This document shows positions 31,812 through 41,568 of a stretch of DNA of 64,000 nucleotides, in pieces. The number at the start of each line of letters is the position of its first letter. Position 1 is the stretch's first letter. Source of the DNA: an uncultured Alphaproteobacteria bacterium (GTDB lineage Bacteria > Pseudomonadota > Alphaproteobacteria > GCA-2731375); NCBI GenBank assembly GCA_951812805.1, contig CATOSZ010000009.1, positions 320,501-384,500 of the forward strand. The letters are read 5' to 3'. The position numbers were made by a program, and so were the translations under genes. The notes under the pieces are model-generated. The model worked only from the letters and a program-made list of their open reading frames with translations, did not search any database and was not told the DNA's origin.

Positions 31812-33047
31812 CTATGACGTGGCGTTGCGTTTCTCCGCCGCGTGCAGGGCGCTTTCCCAGGCGGCCTGGGTGGCGATCTCGCGGGTCCAGGGGCGCATGA
31901 CGGACGCGGCCTGGGCATCGCGCAGCAGCCGCTCCAGCGGAAATTGCTTCAACAGCGCGCGCCCGCCGCAGACGCGGATCGCCTCCTGCGCCACCTCGAC
32001 CACGCCCCGCTGGATCATCACATGGGCGGCGCGGGCGCGCTGGCGGATCTCGTGGTCCGGCGTCAGCCGCGCTTCCGAGATCGAGCGATAGTAGAGCGCC
32101 CGCGCGCTCTCTACTTTGAACAGCATGTCGGCGAGCGCGTTGCCCATCACCGGGCCGACCGCTTCCTTGGCCGGCGCGCCGGCCAGCCCGCCGGTCAGAT
32201 AGTCGAGCGTGAGGTCGTAGGCCTGGCCCATGATGCCGAGGAAGGTGGCGGAGAACAGCAGCGGCCCGTGCGCCGAGGTGAGGTAGAGGCCGCCGAAGAC
32301 GCCCGGCGGCAGGATCTCCGCTTCGTCGGGCACGAACACGTCCTCCAGGAGCATCGCCCGGCTGACCGTCGCCCGCATGCCGATCGGATCCCATTCCCCG
32401 GTGAAGGTGACGCCCGGCGCCTCGCGCGGGACTTTCAGGTACAGCGTCCGCTCGACGAAGGGGCCGTCGACATTGAGGACCGCGGGCGTCGCGAAATAGG
32501 GTGCCGCGTCGGAGAGGGAGACGAAGAACTTGCGCCCGTTCAGCCGGTAGCCGCCCTCGACCTTGTCCGCCGTGGTGCCGAAACGCCGGCCGCCGACGGT
32601 GAAGACCCGGTCCGTCTCGCCCTCTTCCACGGGTTCGGAATGGGGCTGGCCGTAGTAGACGCCGGTCTCGACCACCTCGCGGAAATGCTGGGCGCGCAGC
32701 GCCTCGTGCCGGGCGCGCTTTTCCGCGCTCATCTCGTGCGCATCCGCCATCTCGCCCATCATCAACATCGTCAGGCAGTGCATGTTGAAGGTGAGCGCGG
32801 TCGAGGCATTGCCGCGCGCAATCTGCTCGGAGACCAGGCAATAGGTTTCGAGGTCGGCGCCGAGGCCGCCGAATTCCGCCGGCACGCAGAGGCCGAGAAA
32901 CCCGGCCTCGCGCAGGTCGTCATAGTCCTCGAAGGGAAAGCGAGCCTCGCGGTCGAGCGCGGCGGCCCGCGGCGCGAAACGCTCCTCCGCCAGCACCCGT
33001 GCGCGGTCGATCAGTTCCGCCTGAACCGGCGTCGGCCGCATGTCCAT
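31812..33047 (-). CDS. acyl-CoA dehydrogenase family protein, divergent type
   Basis: A 411-aa flavoprotein. PAEFGGLGADLETYCLVSEQIARGNAS and the central beta-domain GYRLNGRKFFVSLSDAAPYF place it in the family. VYYGQPHSEP stands where typical members have TEP.AGSD, and the C-terminus (SVMRPWTREIATQAAW) lacks a YEGT-type Glu motif, so it is an atypical member. The start MDMRPTPVQ at 33047 has AGGGAAGG upstream. It is the first gene of a pair with the dienelactone hydrolase and is divergent from the HyuA gene. Confidence 0.82.
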   Translation of the reverse strand: MDMRPTPVQAELIDRARVLAEERFAPRAAALDREARFPFEDYDDLREAGFLGLCVPAEFGGLGADLETYCLVSEQIARGNASTALTFNMHCLTMLMMGEMADAHEMSAEKRARHEALRAQHFREVVETGVYYGQPHSEPVEEGETDRVFTVGGRRFGTTADKVEGGYRLNGRKFFVSLSDAAPYFATPAVLNVDGPFVERTLYLKVPREAPGVTFTGEWDPIGMRATVSRAMLLEDVFVPDEAEILPPGVFGGLYLTSAHGPLLFSATFLGIMGQAYDLTLDYLTGGLAGAPAKEAVGPVMGNALADMLFKVESARALYYRSISEARLTPDHEIRQRARAAHVMIQRGVVEVAQEAIRVCGGRALLKQFPLERLLRDAQAASVMRPWTREIATQAAWESALHAAEKRNATS

Positions 33048-33188
33048 GGTTCGAACCTTCCCTGACCTCGACGGCACCATATCGTCGCTCGAATTCCAAC
33101 GCCAACGCCATGGCCGCACTGGATTGCAACGTCCCTCGCCTTCGCCCACTATCCCGGCCGTCCCGTTCATCTTCCCCCGAGGTTGCCC

Positions 33189-35273
33189 GTGTCCCCAGCG
33201 CCCCGCATGGCCGTCGATATCGGCGGCACCTTCACCGACCTGGTGCTGGAGACGGCCGACGGCGACGTCAGCCTCAAGGTGCCGACCACGCCCGACGCCC
33301 CGGAGGTCGCGGTGCTGGAAGGCGTCGGCCGCCTGTTGGGCGAGGCCGCGGTGGCACCCGGCGCCGTGGCCCTGGTCATTCACGGCACCACGCTGGCGAC
33401 CAATGCGCTCATCGAACGCAAGGGTGCGCGAACCGCGCTGATTACCACCGAGGGCTTCCGCGATTCGGTCGAAATCGCCTACGAGCACCGCTTCGAGCAG
33501 TACGACCTCTATATGGAGCGCCCGCCGCCCCTGGTCCCGCGCGAGCTGCGCCTGACCGTGCCGGAACGCCGGGCCGCCGACGGCGAGGTGCTGCTGCCGC
33601 TCGACGAGCAGGCGGTGCGCGACCTGCTGCCGGTCCTGCAAGCCGAGAACATCGAGGCGGTGGCGATCTGCTTCCTGCACAGCTATGTCGACGATGCGCA
33701 CGAGGTGCGCTGCGCCGAGATCCTCGCGCAGGCAATGCCCGATCTCGCGATCACCCGCTCGGCCGAGGTCTGCCCGGAAATCCGCGAGTACGAGCGGATG
33801 TCGACGGCGATCGCCAACGCCTACGTACAGCCCCTGATGGCGGGCTATCTCGGCCGGCTGGAGGCAGGGCTGGCGGCGATGGGCCTGGCCGCACCGCTGT
33901 TGATGATGATGTCGAGCGGCGGCGTCACCACGGTGGAGACGGCGCGCGCCCTGCCGATCCGCCTGGTCGAGTCGGGTCCGGCCGGCGGCGTCATCCTGGC
34001 CCGCGACGTGGCGGCGGAGAACGGGGCGGCCCGAGCGCTGTCGTTCGACATGGGCGGGACGACGGCGAAGCTGACCTTGATCGACGACTACCGCCCACAG
34101 CATTCCCGCAGCTTCGAGGTCGCCCGCGCCTACCGCTTCCTGAAGGGCAGCGGCCTGCCGCTGCGCATCCCGGTGATCGACATGGTGGAGATCGGCGCCG
34201 GCGGCGGTTCGATCGCCAGGATCGATGCGCTGCGCCGCATCACCGTCGGCCCGGACAGCGCCGGCGCCGATCCGGGCCCGGCCGCCTACGGCCAGGGCGG
34301 CGAGGCACCGACGGTGACCGACGCGGACGTGGCGCTGGGGCGGATCGACCCGGAGAATTTCGCAGGCGGCCATATCGCCCTCGACGCGGACGCGGCCGCC
34401 GGCGCCATCAGCCGGGATGTCGCGGAACCGCTGTCCCTGCCGCTGGAGACCGCGGCGGCCGGCATCGCCGAGATCGTCGACGAGACCATGGCCAACGCCG
34501 CGCGGGTGCATGCGGTGGAGCACGGCAAGGACGTCGGCGGGCGGGTGCTGATCGCCTTCGGTGGTGCCGCCCCCCTGCACGCCGCCCGCCTGGCGGAAAA
34601 GCTCGGCATCGAACGTATCGTCGTACCCGCCGGTGCCGGTGTCGGCTCGGCCTACGGCTTCCTGCGCGCGCCCATCGGCTACGAGGTGGTGCGGACCCGG
34701 CTCGCCCGCCTCGCCGCCTTCGACGCGGCGATGGTGAACGACCTGTTCGCCGAGATGCAGGCCGAGGCCGAGGCGGTCGTGCGCCTCGGCGCGCCGGACG
34801 CCCCGCTGGAAGCGCTGCGCATCGCCTTCATGCGCTACCGGGGCCAGGGGCACGAGATCACCGTCGAACTGCCCGAGCGCGACTACGGCGCGGGTGACCG
34901 GGAGCTGTTGCACGAGCTGTTCGAGGCCCGCTACCGCGACCTGTTCGGTCGCGTCATTCCGAAACTCGAGGTCGAGATCCTGACCTGGACCCTCTCCCTC
35001 GCGACCCGGCGGGACGAGATCCAGGCGGCCCCGCCGACCCCGTCCATCGCCGCGCCACCGCCTTCCGGCAGTCGGATGCTGTTCGACCCGCTGGCCGAGG
35101 CGGCGGTCGAGGCGACGATCCACGACCGCACCGCCCTCGCGCCGGGCATGCGGCTCGCCGGGCCGGCGGTGATCGTCGAGGAACAGACGACGACGGTGGT
35201 GCCGGCCGGCTTCGCCGCGACGATCAATTCGCTGGCACAAATCGTCATCGAGAGAGAGGGGCAGGCCGCATGA
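33189..35273 (+). CDS. hydantoinase/oxoprolinase, ATP-binding subunit (HyuA type)
   Basis: A 694-aa ASKHA-fold subunit. The phosphate loop AVDIGGTFTDLVLET at the N-terminus and LSFDMGGTTAKLTLIDD in the middle are the ATP-binding motifs; VIHGTTLATNALIERKGA is also a family signature. With the B subunit it would hydrolyse a cyclic amide such as a hydantoin or 5-oxoproline, or act as an acetone-carboxylase-like enzyme. The GTG at 33189 is preferred because CGAGG lies about seven bases upstream; TTG at 33183 and ATG at 33207 are alternatives. It overlaps the B subunit gene by four bases. Confidence 0.9.
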   Translation: MSPAPRMAVDIGGTFTDLVLETADGDVSLKVPTTPDAPEVAVLEGVGRLLGEAAVAPGAVALVIHGTTLATNALIERKGARTALITTEGFRDSVEIAYEHRFEQYDLYMERPPPLVPRELRLTVPERRAADGEVLLPLDEQAVRDLLPVLQAENIEAVAICFLHSYVDDAHEVRCAEILAQAMPDLAITRSAEVCPEIREYERMSTAIANAYVQPLMAGYLGRLEAGLAAMGLAAPLLMMMSSGGVTTVETARALPIRLVESGPAGGVILARDVAAENGAARALSFDMGGTTAKLTLIDDYRPQHSRSFEVARAYRFLKGSGLPLRIPVIDMVEIGAGGGSIARIDALRRITVGPDSAGADPGPAAYGQGGEAPTVTDADVALGRIDPENFAGGHIALDADAAAGAISRDVAEPLSLPLETAAAGIAEIVDETMANAARVHAVEHGKDVGGRVLIAFGGAAPLHAARLAEKLGIERIVVPAGAGVGSAYGFLRAPIGYEVVRTRLARLAAFDAAMVNDLFAEMQAEAEAVVRLGAPDAPLEALRIAFMRYRGQGHEITVELPERDYGAGDRELLHELFEARYRDLFGRVIPKLEVEILTWTLSLATRRDEIQAAPPTPSIAAPPPSGSRMLFDPLAEAAVEATIHDRTALAPGMRLAGPAVIVEEQTTTVVPAGFAATINSLAQIVIEREGQAA

Positions 35274-36985
35274 GCAACGAAGGCCTCACCGACATTCGCC
35301 GCCAGGTGATGTGGAACCGCCTGCTGGCCGTGGTCGAGGAACAGGCGCAGACGCTGGTCCGCACCGCCTTCTCGACCTCGGCCCGCGAGGCCGGCGACAT
35401 TTCCGCCGGCGTCTTCGATCCCGAGGGCCGCATGCTGGCCCAGGCGGTGACCGGCACGCCCGGCCATGTGAACTCCATGGCCCGCGCCGTGGTGCATTTC
35501 CTCGACGTCTTCCCGGCCCGCGAGATGCGGCCGGGCGATGCCTACATCACCAACGATCCCTGGAAGGGCACCGGCCACCTGCACGACTTCACGCTGGTCT
35601 CGCCGACCTTCGTGGACGACCGCCTGGTCGCACTCTTCGCCAGCACGACCCATGTCGTCGACATCGGCGGCATCGGCCTCTCGCCGGACAGCCGGCAGGT
35701 CTTCCACGAAGGCCTCTACGTGCCGATCACGCCGGTGATGCGGGAGGGCCGGGTCGAGGAATGGCTGCTCAACCTGGTCCGCCACAACGTGCGCGAGCCC
35801 GAACAGGTCGAGGGCGACATCTACGCCCTCATCGCCTGCAACGAGATCGGCTCGGACCGGCTGCGGGCGATGATGGCGGAATACGACTTGCCCGTCCTCG
35901 ACGCCCTCGGCGGCCATATCATCGAGGCGAGCCAGCGGGCGATGGAAGCCGCGATCGACGCGCTGCCGCAAGGCCGGTGGCGCGACGAAATGCGGATCGA
36001 CGGATACGATTCCCCGATCGACCTGGTGGCGACGGTGACGATCGGCGGCGGCGAGATCCTGGTCGACTTCGACGGCTCCTCCCCGGTTTCGGACCGCGGC
36101 ATCAACTGCCCGATGTGCTACACCGAGGCCTATACGGCGTTCGGCGTTAAATGCGCCGTCGCGCCGGCCATCCCCAACAACGCGGGCTCGCTGGCGCCGA
36201 TCCGGGTTACCGCGCCGGAGAACACCATCGTCAACGCGCCGCCGCCTGCCGCGGTCGTCGCCCGCTCGACCATCGGTCACATGCTGCCCGACGTGGTCTT
36301 CGGCTGCCTCAACCAGGCGGTACCGGGCCGGGTGCCGGCGGAGGGCACCTCGAACCTGTGGAACGTGAAGCTCGGCGCCGGGCACGGCATGACCGGGCTG
36401 TCCGACGGAAGCGCCACGCCCTTCATGGTCACCAGCTTTCATTCGGGCGGCGCCGGCGCGCGCCCGGCCCAGGACGGCCTCTCGGCCACCCCCTTCCCGA
36501 GCGGCGTGCGCAACGTGCCGATCGAAATCACCGAGGCGATCACGCCCCTGGTGATCTGGCGCAAGGACCTGCGCACGGATTCGGGCGGCCCCGGGCGCGA
36601 GCGCGGTGGCCTCGGCCAGGTGATGGAGATCTCCAGCCGCGAGGCGGCGCCCTTCGGCATCTTCGCCTCCTTCGAGCGGGTCCATCATCCCGCCCGCGGC
36701 CGCGACGGCGGTGCCCCCGGCGCCAACGGCCGGGTCCGGCTCGCCTCCGGCACCGAGCTTCGCCACAAGGGCTTCCAGACCATCCCCGCCGGCGACCGCC
36801 TGATCGTCGAGATGCCGGGCGGCGGCGGCATCGGCGAGGCGGGGACCCGCGATACGGCCCGGGTCGCGGCCGACGTCCGCGCCGGCCTGGTAACGCGGGA
36901 CGCGGCCGAGCGGGACTATGGCGTCGTGCTCGACGATCGCCTGGAGGTGGACGAGGACGGGACCGCGACGGCCCGTTCGGATTGA
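35270..36985 (+). CDS. hydantoinase B / oxoprolinase subunit (HyuB type)
   Basis: A 571-aa partner of the A subunit. RTAFSTSAREAGDISAGVFD, GDAYITNDPWKGTGHLHDFT and FHSGGAGARPAQDGLSATPF are strongly conserved positions in HyuB proteins. Its ATG overlaps the hyuA stop, so a one-to-one complex is likely. Together with the M20 hydrolase fragment elsewhere in the window it hints at hydantoin or carbamoyl-amino-acid metabolism, but those genes are not adjacent now. It is followed 19 nt later by the broken methyltransferase gene. Confidence 0.9.
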   Translation: MSNEGLTDIRRQVMWNRLLAVVEEQAQTLVRTAFSTSAREAGDISAGVFDPEGRMLAQAVTGTPGHVNSMARAVVHFLDVFPAREMRPGDAYITNDPWKGTGHLHDFTLVSPTFVDDRLVALFASTTHVVDIGGIGLSPDSRQVFHEGLYVPITPVMREGRVEEWLLNLVRHNVREPEQVEGDIYALIACNEIGSDRLRAMMAEYDLPVLDALGGHIIEASQRAMEAAIDALPQGRWRDEMRIDGYDSPIDLVATVTIGGGEILVDFDGSSPVSDRGINCPMCYTEAYTAFGVKCAVAPAIPNNAGSLAPIRVTAPENTIVNAPPPAAVVARSTIGHMLPDVVFGCLNQAVPGRVPAEGTSNLWNVKLGAGHGMTGLSDGSATPFMVTSFHSGGAGARPAQDGLSATPFPSGVRNVPIEITEAITPLVIWRKDLRTDSGGPGRERGGLGQVMEISSREAAPFGIFASFERVHHPARGRDGGAPGANGRVRLASGTELRHKGFQTIPAGDRLIVEMPGGGGIGEAGTRDTARVAADVRAGLVTRDAAERDYGVVLDDRLEVDEDGTATARSD

Positions 36986-37213
36986 GGGATCGGGGGAAAC
37001 GACGATGTCCACTTCGGACGCCAATCTGCTGTTCCAGTCGGAAAGCCATCCGCTGGTCCCGCTCGAGTACGAGACGGCGCAGCAGTATTGTCTCGGCCTG
37101 ATCCACACCAAGGCCTACGCGCGGGCGGCCGGGTTGGCGGCCGGGCTGCGCGTGCTCGACGTCGGCTGCAACAACGGCTACGGCAGCGCCGCCATCGCGG
37201 GCACCGCGGCCCG

Positions 37214-38422
37214 CAGGGGAATCGCATTTGGAATTGCCTTGACGTGCGTGTTTGATCTTGAGGTATTGGCGCGAATCGATTCTACCCGGTCTTTTCACGG
37301 GTGGAGGTTGCGATGGAAGGCTTTCTGGAGTGCTTTGAGGGTCTCGAGGATCCGCGGACTGGCAATGCCGGGCGTCACGATCTGCTGGAGATCTTGACGA
37401 TCGCCCTGTGCACGGTCCTCTCGGGCGGTCAGACGGCGGTCGACATGGCGATCTTCGCGCGTGAAAAGGAGGCGTTCCTGCGGGAATTTCTCGTACTCGA
37501 ACATGGCGTGCCGAGCCACGACACCTTCAGCCGGGTGTTCCGGTTGCTGGATCCGGAGGCGTTCGGCGCCTGCTTCCAGCGCTTCATGGCGCGCTTTTCC
37601 GAGACCTGCCAAGGGGTCATTGCGATCGACGGCAAGGTGGTGCGGCGATCCTACGACAAGGCGAGCGGCACGTCGGCGCTGCATATGGTCTCGGCCTGGG
37701 GCTGTGATCAGCGGCTGGTGTTGGGGCAAGTCGCCACCGACGCCAAGTCCAACGAGATCACCGCCGTGCCGAAGCTGTTGAAACTATTGAGCCTCGAGGG
37801 GACGATCGTGACCGTGGACGCCCTCAATTGCCAGCGCGCCATCGCCAGCCAGATTATCGAGCAGGGGGGTGACTACGCCCTGGCGTTGAAGGGCAATCAA
37901 GGCACGCTGCATGACGACGTGAGAACCTTCCTCGACGATCCGAAAGCCGAAGCGACCACCACCGACACCACGGTCGATGGCGATCATGGCCGCATCGAGA
38001 CCCGTGCCGCTCTCGTCTCCAGCCACGTCGAGTGGCTGCAAGAGCGCCATCATTGGCCGGGCCTGAAGGCGGTCGCCAAAGTCACCCGGACCCGCGAGTG
38101 CGCGGAGAAGACGTCGAGCGAAACCGCCTACTACCTGCTCAGCCAGCCGCTCGACGCCGAGCGCTTCAATCCCGTTGCCCGGGCGCACTGGGGGGTCGAA
38201 AACCGCCTGCACTGGTGCCTCGATGTCCAAATGAACGAAGACCAAGACAGAACCCGCAAGGACAATGGACCGCACAATCTCGCCGTCCTGCGCCACATGG
38301 CGCTCAATGTCATGCGAAAGGATCCACGAAAAGACTCGCTGCGCGCCAAGTTCAAAATCGCCGCTTGGAACAACGACTATCTCCTGTCACTCCTCGGCAA
38401 ATTCTGAAATGCGATTGCCCTG
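37214..38422 (+). mobile_element. ISAs1-family insertion sequence with 10-bp target duplication
   Basis: The 1,209-bp element has terminal inverted repeats CAGGGGAATCGCATTT (37214-37229) and its near-complement at 38407-38422. It is flanked by exact direct repeats CCGCGGCCCG at 37204-37213 and 38423-38432, the 8-10 bp duplication expected for ISAs1. It carries one intact transposase. The clean duplication shows a simple, recent insertion. Confidence 0.95.
37313..38407 (+). CDS. ISAs1-family transposase
   Basis: A 364-aa DDE transposase (H-repeat type). The N-terminal [23 protein letters not shown] is the DDE_Tnp_1-associated domain. Catalytic D are in [15 protein letters not shown] and [13 protein letters not shown], and the Glu is in [25 protein letters not shown] lies five bases before the ATG at 37313. 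Its stop codon overlaps the right terminal repeat. The frame is intact. Confidence 0.94.
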   Translation: MEGFLECFEGLEDPRTGNAGRHDLLEILTIALCTVLSGGQTAVDMAIFAREKEAFLREFLVLEHGVPSHDTFSRVFRLLDPEAFGACFQRFMARFSETCQGVIAIDGKVVRRSYDKASGTSALHMVSAWGCDQRLVLGQVATDAKSNEITAVPKLLKLLSLEGTIVTVDALNCQRAIASQIIEQGGDYALALKGNQGTLHDDVRTFLDDPKAEATTTDTTVDGDHGRIETRAALVSSHVEWLQERHHWPGLKAVAKVTRTRECAEKTSSETAYYLLSQPLDAERFNPVARAHWGVENRLHWCLDVQMNEDQDRTRKDNGPHNLAVLRHMALNVMRKDPRKDSLRAKFKIAAWNNDYLLSLLGKF

Positions 38423-39195
38423 CCGCGGCCCGGGTCACCGGCGTCGACGTCTCGGACGAGGCCGTGGCGATGGCCGAGGCGCGCTTCGCCGGCGACAACC
38501 TGGCGTTCCAGGTGGTCGACGGCGGCGCCCTGCCCTTCGCCGACGCCAGCTTCGACCTGGTCACCAGCTTCCAGGTGATCGAACATGTCGTCGATGTCGC
38601 GCCGTATCTGGCGGAAATCACCCGCGTGCTGGTGCCGGGCGGGCGGGCCGTCTTCACCACGCCGAACCGGGTGCTGCGCCTCGACCCCGGCATGCAGCCC
38701 TGGAACGCGTTCCACGTCACCGAATACAGCGCGGACGGCCTCGCCCGGCTGATCGGCCCGCATTTCGCCGAGGTCGAGATCGAGGGTCTGTTCGCGACGC
38801 CCGAGTTGCACGGGATCGAGGCCCGCCGGGTCGGCCGGGCGCGGGAGAAGGCCCGCATCCATCCGAACCCGCTGGTCCAGGGCACGCGCCGGCTCGACGC
38901 CTGGGCCGGCCGGCACTGGCGGGGCCTGAAACGCGGCCTCGGCCTGCCGGAAAAGCGCCGGCCGGCGACGGCGGATCGCAGCTTCCTCGAACGCTGGTCG
39001 CTGGACGACCTGTTCTACCGGGTCGACGACCTGGACGAGGCGCTCGACCTCATCGCGCTCTGCCGTCGCGGCACTTGAGGCGGGTTCGCAGCGTCGGAGC
39101 CTTCCCATCGTGATCGGCGAACAGGCATCGGATATGTTATTGGCTATGGCGAAACGCCGGATCCAACCCCCTCTGAGAAACCAAGGAAGACAGCC

Positions 39196-39687
39196 ATGAC
39201 ACCGCGGACTTCGACCCTCCCTCTCGCCCTCGCCCTGTGCCTCTTGTTGTTGCCGTCGGCCGGACCGGCGCTGGCCGCGGGCGACGGGCTGATCGTCAAG
39301 CCCAGCGATTTTTCCGTCACCAAGACGCTGGACCGTCTGGGCATCGCGCTCACCCGCGCCGGCATCAAGGTTTTCGCCCGCATCGATCATGCCAAGGGCG
39401 CCCGCAGCGTCGATATGGAGCTGGCGCCGACGACGGTGATGATTTTCGGCACGCCGAAGATCGGCACGCCGCTGATGACCGCCAACCCGGCGATCGGCCT
39501 CGACCTGCCGCTGAAGGCGCTCGCCTGGCAGGACGCGGACGGCACCGTCAAGCTCGCCTATACGGATCCGGCCTGGCTGGCCAAACGCTATGGCATTACC
39601 AATCGCGACAAGGTCTTCGCCAAGATGACCGGCGCGCTCGGCAAGTTCACCGACATGGCGACCAAGCGGGGCAAGCTGCCGAAGTGA
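39196..39687 (+). CDS. exported DUF302-domain protein
   Basis: A 163-aa protein with a clear signal peptide (hydrophobic core LPLALALCLLLLP, cleavage near PALAAGD). The mature part is a DUF302 domain, with GIKVFARIDHAKGA, PTTVMIFGTPKIGTPLM and GLDLPLKALAWQD. It is predicted periplasmic; the function of the domain is not established. It stands alone between the broken methyltransferase and the pcaB-like gene, 27 nt before the latter. Confidence 0.85.
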   Translation: MTPRTSTLPLALALCLLLLPSAGPALAAGDGLIVKPSDFSVTKTLDRLGIALTRAGIKVFARIDHAKGARSVDMELAPTTVMIFGTPKIGTPLMTANPAIGLDLPLKALAWQDADGTVKLAYTDPAWLAKRYGITNRDKVFAKMTGALGKFTDMATKRGKLPK

Positions 39688-39714
39688 CCCCCCGCGGCAC
39701 CACGGGCGGCTATC

Positions 39715-40779
39715 ATGTCCTATAGCGTGGCGACCGGGCCGATTCTCGCGTCCATGTTGGGCGACGGGGAGGTTGCGGCGCTGTTCTCGGCCGAGGCGGA
39801 CGTCCGCGCGATGCTCGCCTTCGAAGCGGCCCTGGCCCATGCCTGCGCCGAGGTCGGTCTGGTACCGGCGGACGCCGCGGCCCGGATCACCGCCGCCTGC
39901 GACGGCCTCGCACCGGATTTCGAACGGCTCGGCACCGCAACGGCGGAGGACGGCGTCGTCGTCGCCGAGCTGGTCCGCCAGTTGCGCGGGGCCGTCGATC
40001 CCGCGGACCGCGAACACGTCCACCTCGGCGCCACCAGCCAGGACGTGATCGATACCAGCCTGGTGCTCCGCCTGCGGGCGGTGAACACGCTTCTGCAGGC
40101 CCGGCTCGACCGCGTCGGGGCGGCCCTCGAGGAACTGCAGGTCACGTTCGGCGACGCGCCTTTGATGGCGCGCACCCGCATGCAGGCGGCGCGGCCGATC
40201 CGGGTCCGCGATCGGATCGACGCCTGGGCCGGCCCGCTCGCCCGCATCGCCGAACGGCTCGCCGCCGGCGGCGAAGACCTGCAGTGCCTACAGCTCGCCG
40301 GGCCGACCGGCACGCTCGCCGAGTTGGCGCCACACGGGGCCGAGGTGCGCCGCCGGGTCGCGGCGCGGCTGGACCTCGCCGATCCGGGTGGCTGCTGGCA
40401 TACCGACCGGCGGCGGATCCTGGATTATGCCGACGCACTATCCCGACTGACCGGCGCGCTCGGCAAGCTCGGCCAGGACCTCGCGCTCATGGCGCAGAAC
40501 GAAATCGCCGAGGTCGAATTCGCCGCCACCGGCGGCTCCTCCTCTATGGCGCACAAACGCAATCCGGTGCGGGCGGAGACGCTGGTGACGCTGGCCCGTG
40601 CCAATGCCACCCAAATCGCCGGCATGCACCAGGCCCTGGTGCATGAACAGGAACGCTCCGGCGCCGCCTGGACCCTCGAATGGTTGTTGTTGCCGCAGAT
40701 GTGCCTCGCCGCCGGCGCCGCTTTGCGCAACGCCGAAGCGCTGCTCGGCGCCGTCCGCCGGCTCGGCGGCGCGGCTTAA
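39715..40779 (+). CDS. pcaB: 3-carboxy-cis,cis-muconate cycloisomerase (fumarase/aspartase superfamily)
   Basis: A 354-aa lyase-superfamily protein. HVHLGATSQDVIDTSLVLRL and the signature GGSSSMAHKRNPVRAE are characteristic; the AHKRNPV form is common in PcaB of the protocatechuate branch. It is somewhat shorter than the adenylosuccinate lyase relatives and lacks their extra C-terminal domain. No other protocatechuate gene is nearby, so the pathway role is inferred from family alone. Its TAA overlaps the stop of the convergent DUF1059 gene. Confidence 0.85.
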   Translation: MSYSVATGPILASMLGDGEVAALFSAEADVRAMLAFEAALAHACAEVGLVPADAAARITAACDGLAPDFERLGTATAEDGVVVAELVRQLRGAVDPADREHVHLGATSQDVIDTSLVLRLRAVNTLLQARLDRVGAALEELQVTFGDAPLMARTRMQAARPIRVRDRIDAWAGPLARIAERLAAGGEDLQCLQLAGPTGTLAELAPHGAEVRRRVAARLDLADPGGCWHTDRRRILDYADALSRLTGALGKLGQDLALMAQNEIAEVEFAATGGSSSMAHKRNPVRAETLVTLARANATQIAGMHQALVHEQERSGAAWTLEWLLLPQMCLAAGAALRNAEALLGAVRRLGGAA

Positions 40780-40970
40780 GCCGGCTTGATCAGGGTCGCG
40801 AGATAGTCGCGATCCTCGCGGCTCCAGGCCGTGGGATCTTCGTCGTGCGCGTGGCGGGCGTGCAGCTCCATCAGCTGCCAGACCTCGTCACGCGTCTCGG
40901 CGGTGAAGCTGCCGGGGCAGCTTTCCATGCCCGGATAATCCCGGCAGGCGTAGGTATGGCTCTCACTCAT
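40776..40970 (-). CDS. DUF1059-family small protein
   Basis: A 64-aa protein with YACRDYPGMESCPGSFTAE followed by a helix, LMELHARHAHDE. Two Cys and paired His make a metal site plausible, and related proteins are annotated as small metal-binding proteins. No experimental role is known to me. It is downstream of the GFA-family gene on the same strand, with a 26-bp gap, and converges on the pcaB-like gene with overlapping stop codons. Confidence 0.75.
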   Translation of the reverse strand: MSESHTYACRDYPGMESCPGSFTAETRDEVWQLMELHARHAHDEDPTAWSREDRDYLATLIKPA

Positions 40971-40996
40971 CGTCGTCCCCCTTGTCGTAAAGCCAC

Positions 40997-41419
40997 TCAA
41001 AATTCCTCGAAACGCGGCAGGCCGTCGTCCAGCTTCACCCAGGGCTGCTGGTGCGAGACGTAGACATGCCCGCTCGGCGCCGCGATCGACGGATCGTCGA
41101 GCGTCGGGGCCAGGAACCAGGCCTGGTCGGTCCAGTCCTGCCCCTCCAACACGCGGCGCGCCATGTAGGTGAGCGAGGTGCCGCAATCGCCGCAGAAGCC
41201 CCGCTCGATGCCGGGCGAGGTCTCGGCGACTTTGATCCGTCCCGCCGTCACCTCGAAGTTGCTCTTGGCCGTGGCGCACCAGGTCGCGAAGCCCGCGCCG
41301 GTCGCCCACTGGCAGGACCGGCAGTGGCAATGGGCGGACCACTCGGGCGGTCCCCGAAAGGCATACCGCACCGCGCCGCAGAAACAGCCCCCTTCGTGCC
41401 GTTCGTCGTCGTTCGTCAT
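40997..41419 (-). CDS. GFA / CENP-V-type zinc protein
   Basis: A 140-aa protein of the glutathione-dependent formaldehyde-activating family. GGCFCGAVRY, SAHCHCRSCQWATGAGF and GFCGDCGTSLTY carry the zinc-binding cysteines in the normal spacing. Many members are not true formaldehyde enzymes, so the reaction is left open. The ATG at 41419 has GGGGGA upstream; an in-frame ATG at 41473 lies in the intergenic region shared with the divergent LysR gene. Confidence 0.87.
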   Translation of the reverse strand: MTNDDERHEGGCFCGAVRYAFRGPPEWSAHCHCRSCQWATGAGFATWCATAKSNFEVTAGRIKVAETSPGIERGFCGDCGTSLTYMARRVLEGQDWTDQAWFLAPTLDDPSIAAPSGHVYVSHQQPWVKLDDGLPRFEEF

Positions 41420-41568
41420 GTCGTCCCCAACCCCCAGACTGAAAGTCTCGGTTTGATCCGAAGTCCAGACCAAGACGATAGGCTTTCAAATTTTCTGTTG
41501 TCATCATTGGCTACATCCTAGCCGAAGGCCATCTTGAAATTTTTCCGGTATGAAAGTTATTCTTTCGC

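Larger units (their letters stand above)
37005..39078 (+). pseudogene. class I SAM-dependent methyltransferase, interrupted by an ISAs1-family element
   Basis: The two exposed parts, 37005-37213 and 38433-39078, join in frame after removal of the element and one 10-bp repeat to give a 284-aa protein. The SAM motif I spans the junction: VLDVGCNNGYGS before it, and [18 protein letters not shown] after it. Motif [22 protein letters not shown] is of the UbiE/Methyltransf_11 type. The substrate is not evident. As it stands the product is truncated within the SAM site and inactive, but precise excision would restore it. Confidence 0.88.

Noticed and set aside
33051..33188. Possible separate gene between the second acyl-CoA dehydrogenase and hyuA
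   Set aside because: Only short frames without ribosome binding sites. It is treated as the divergent promoter region.
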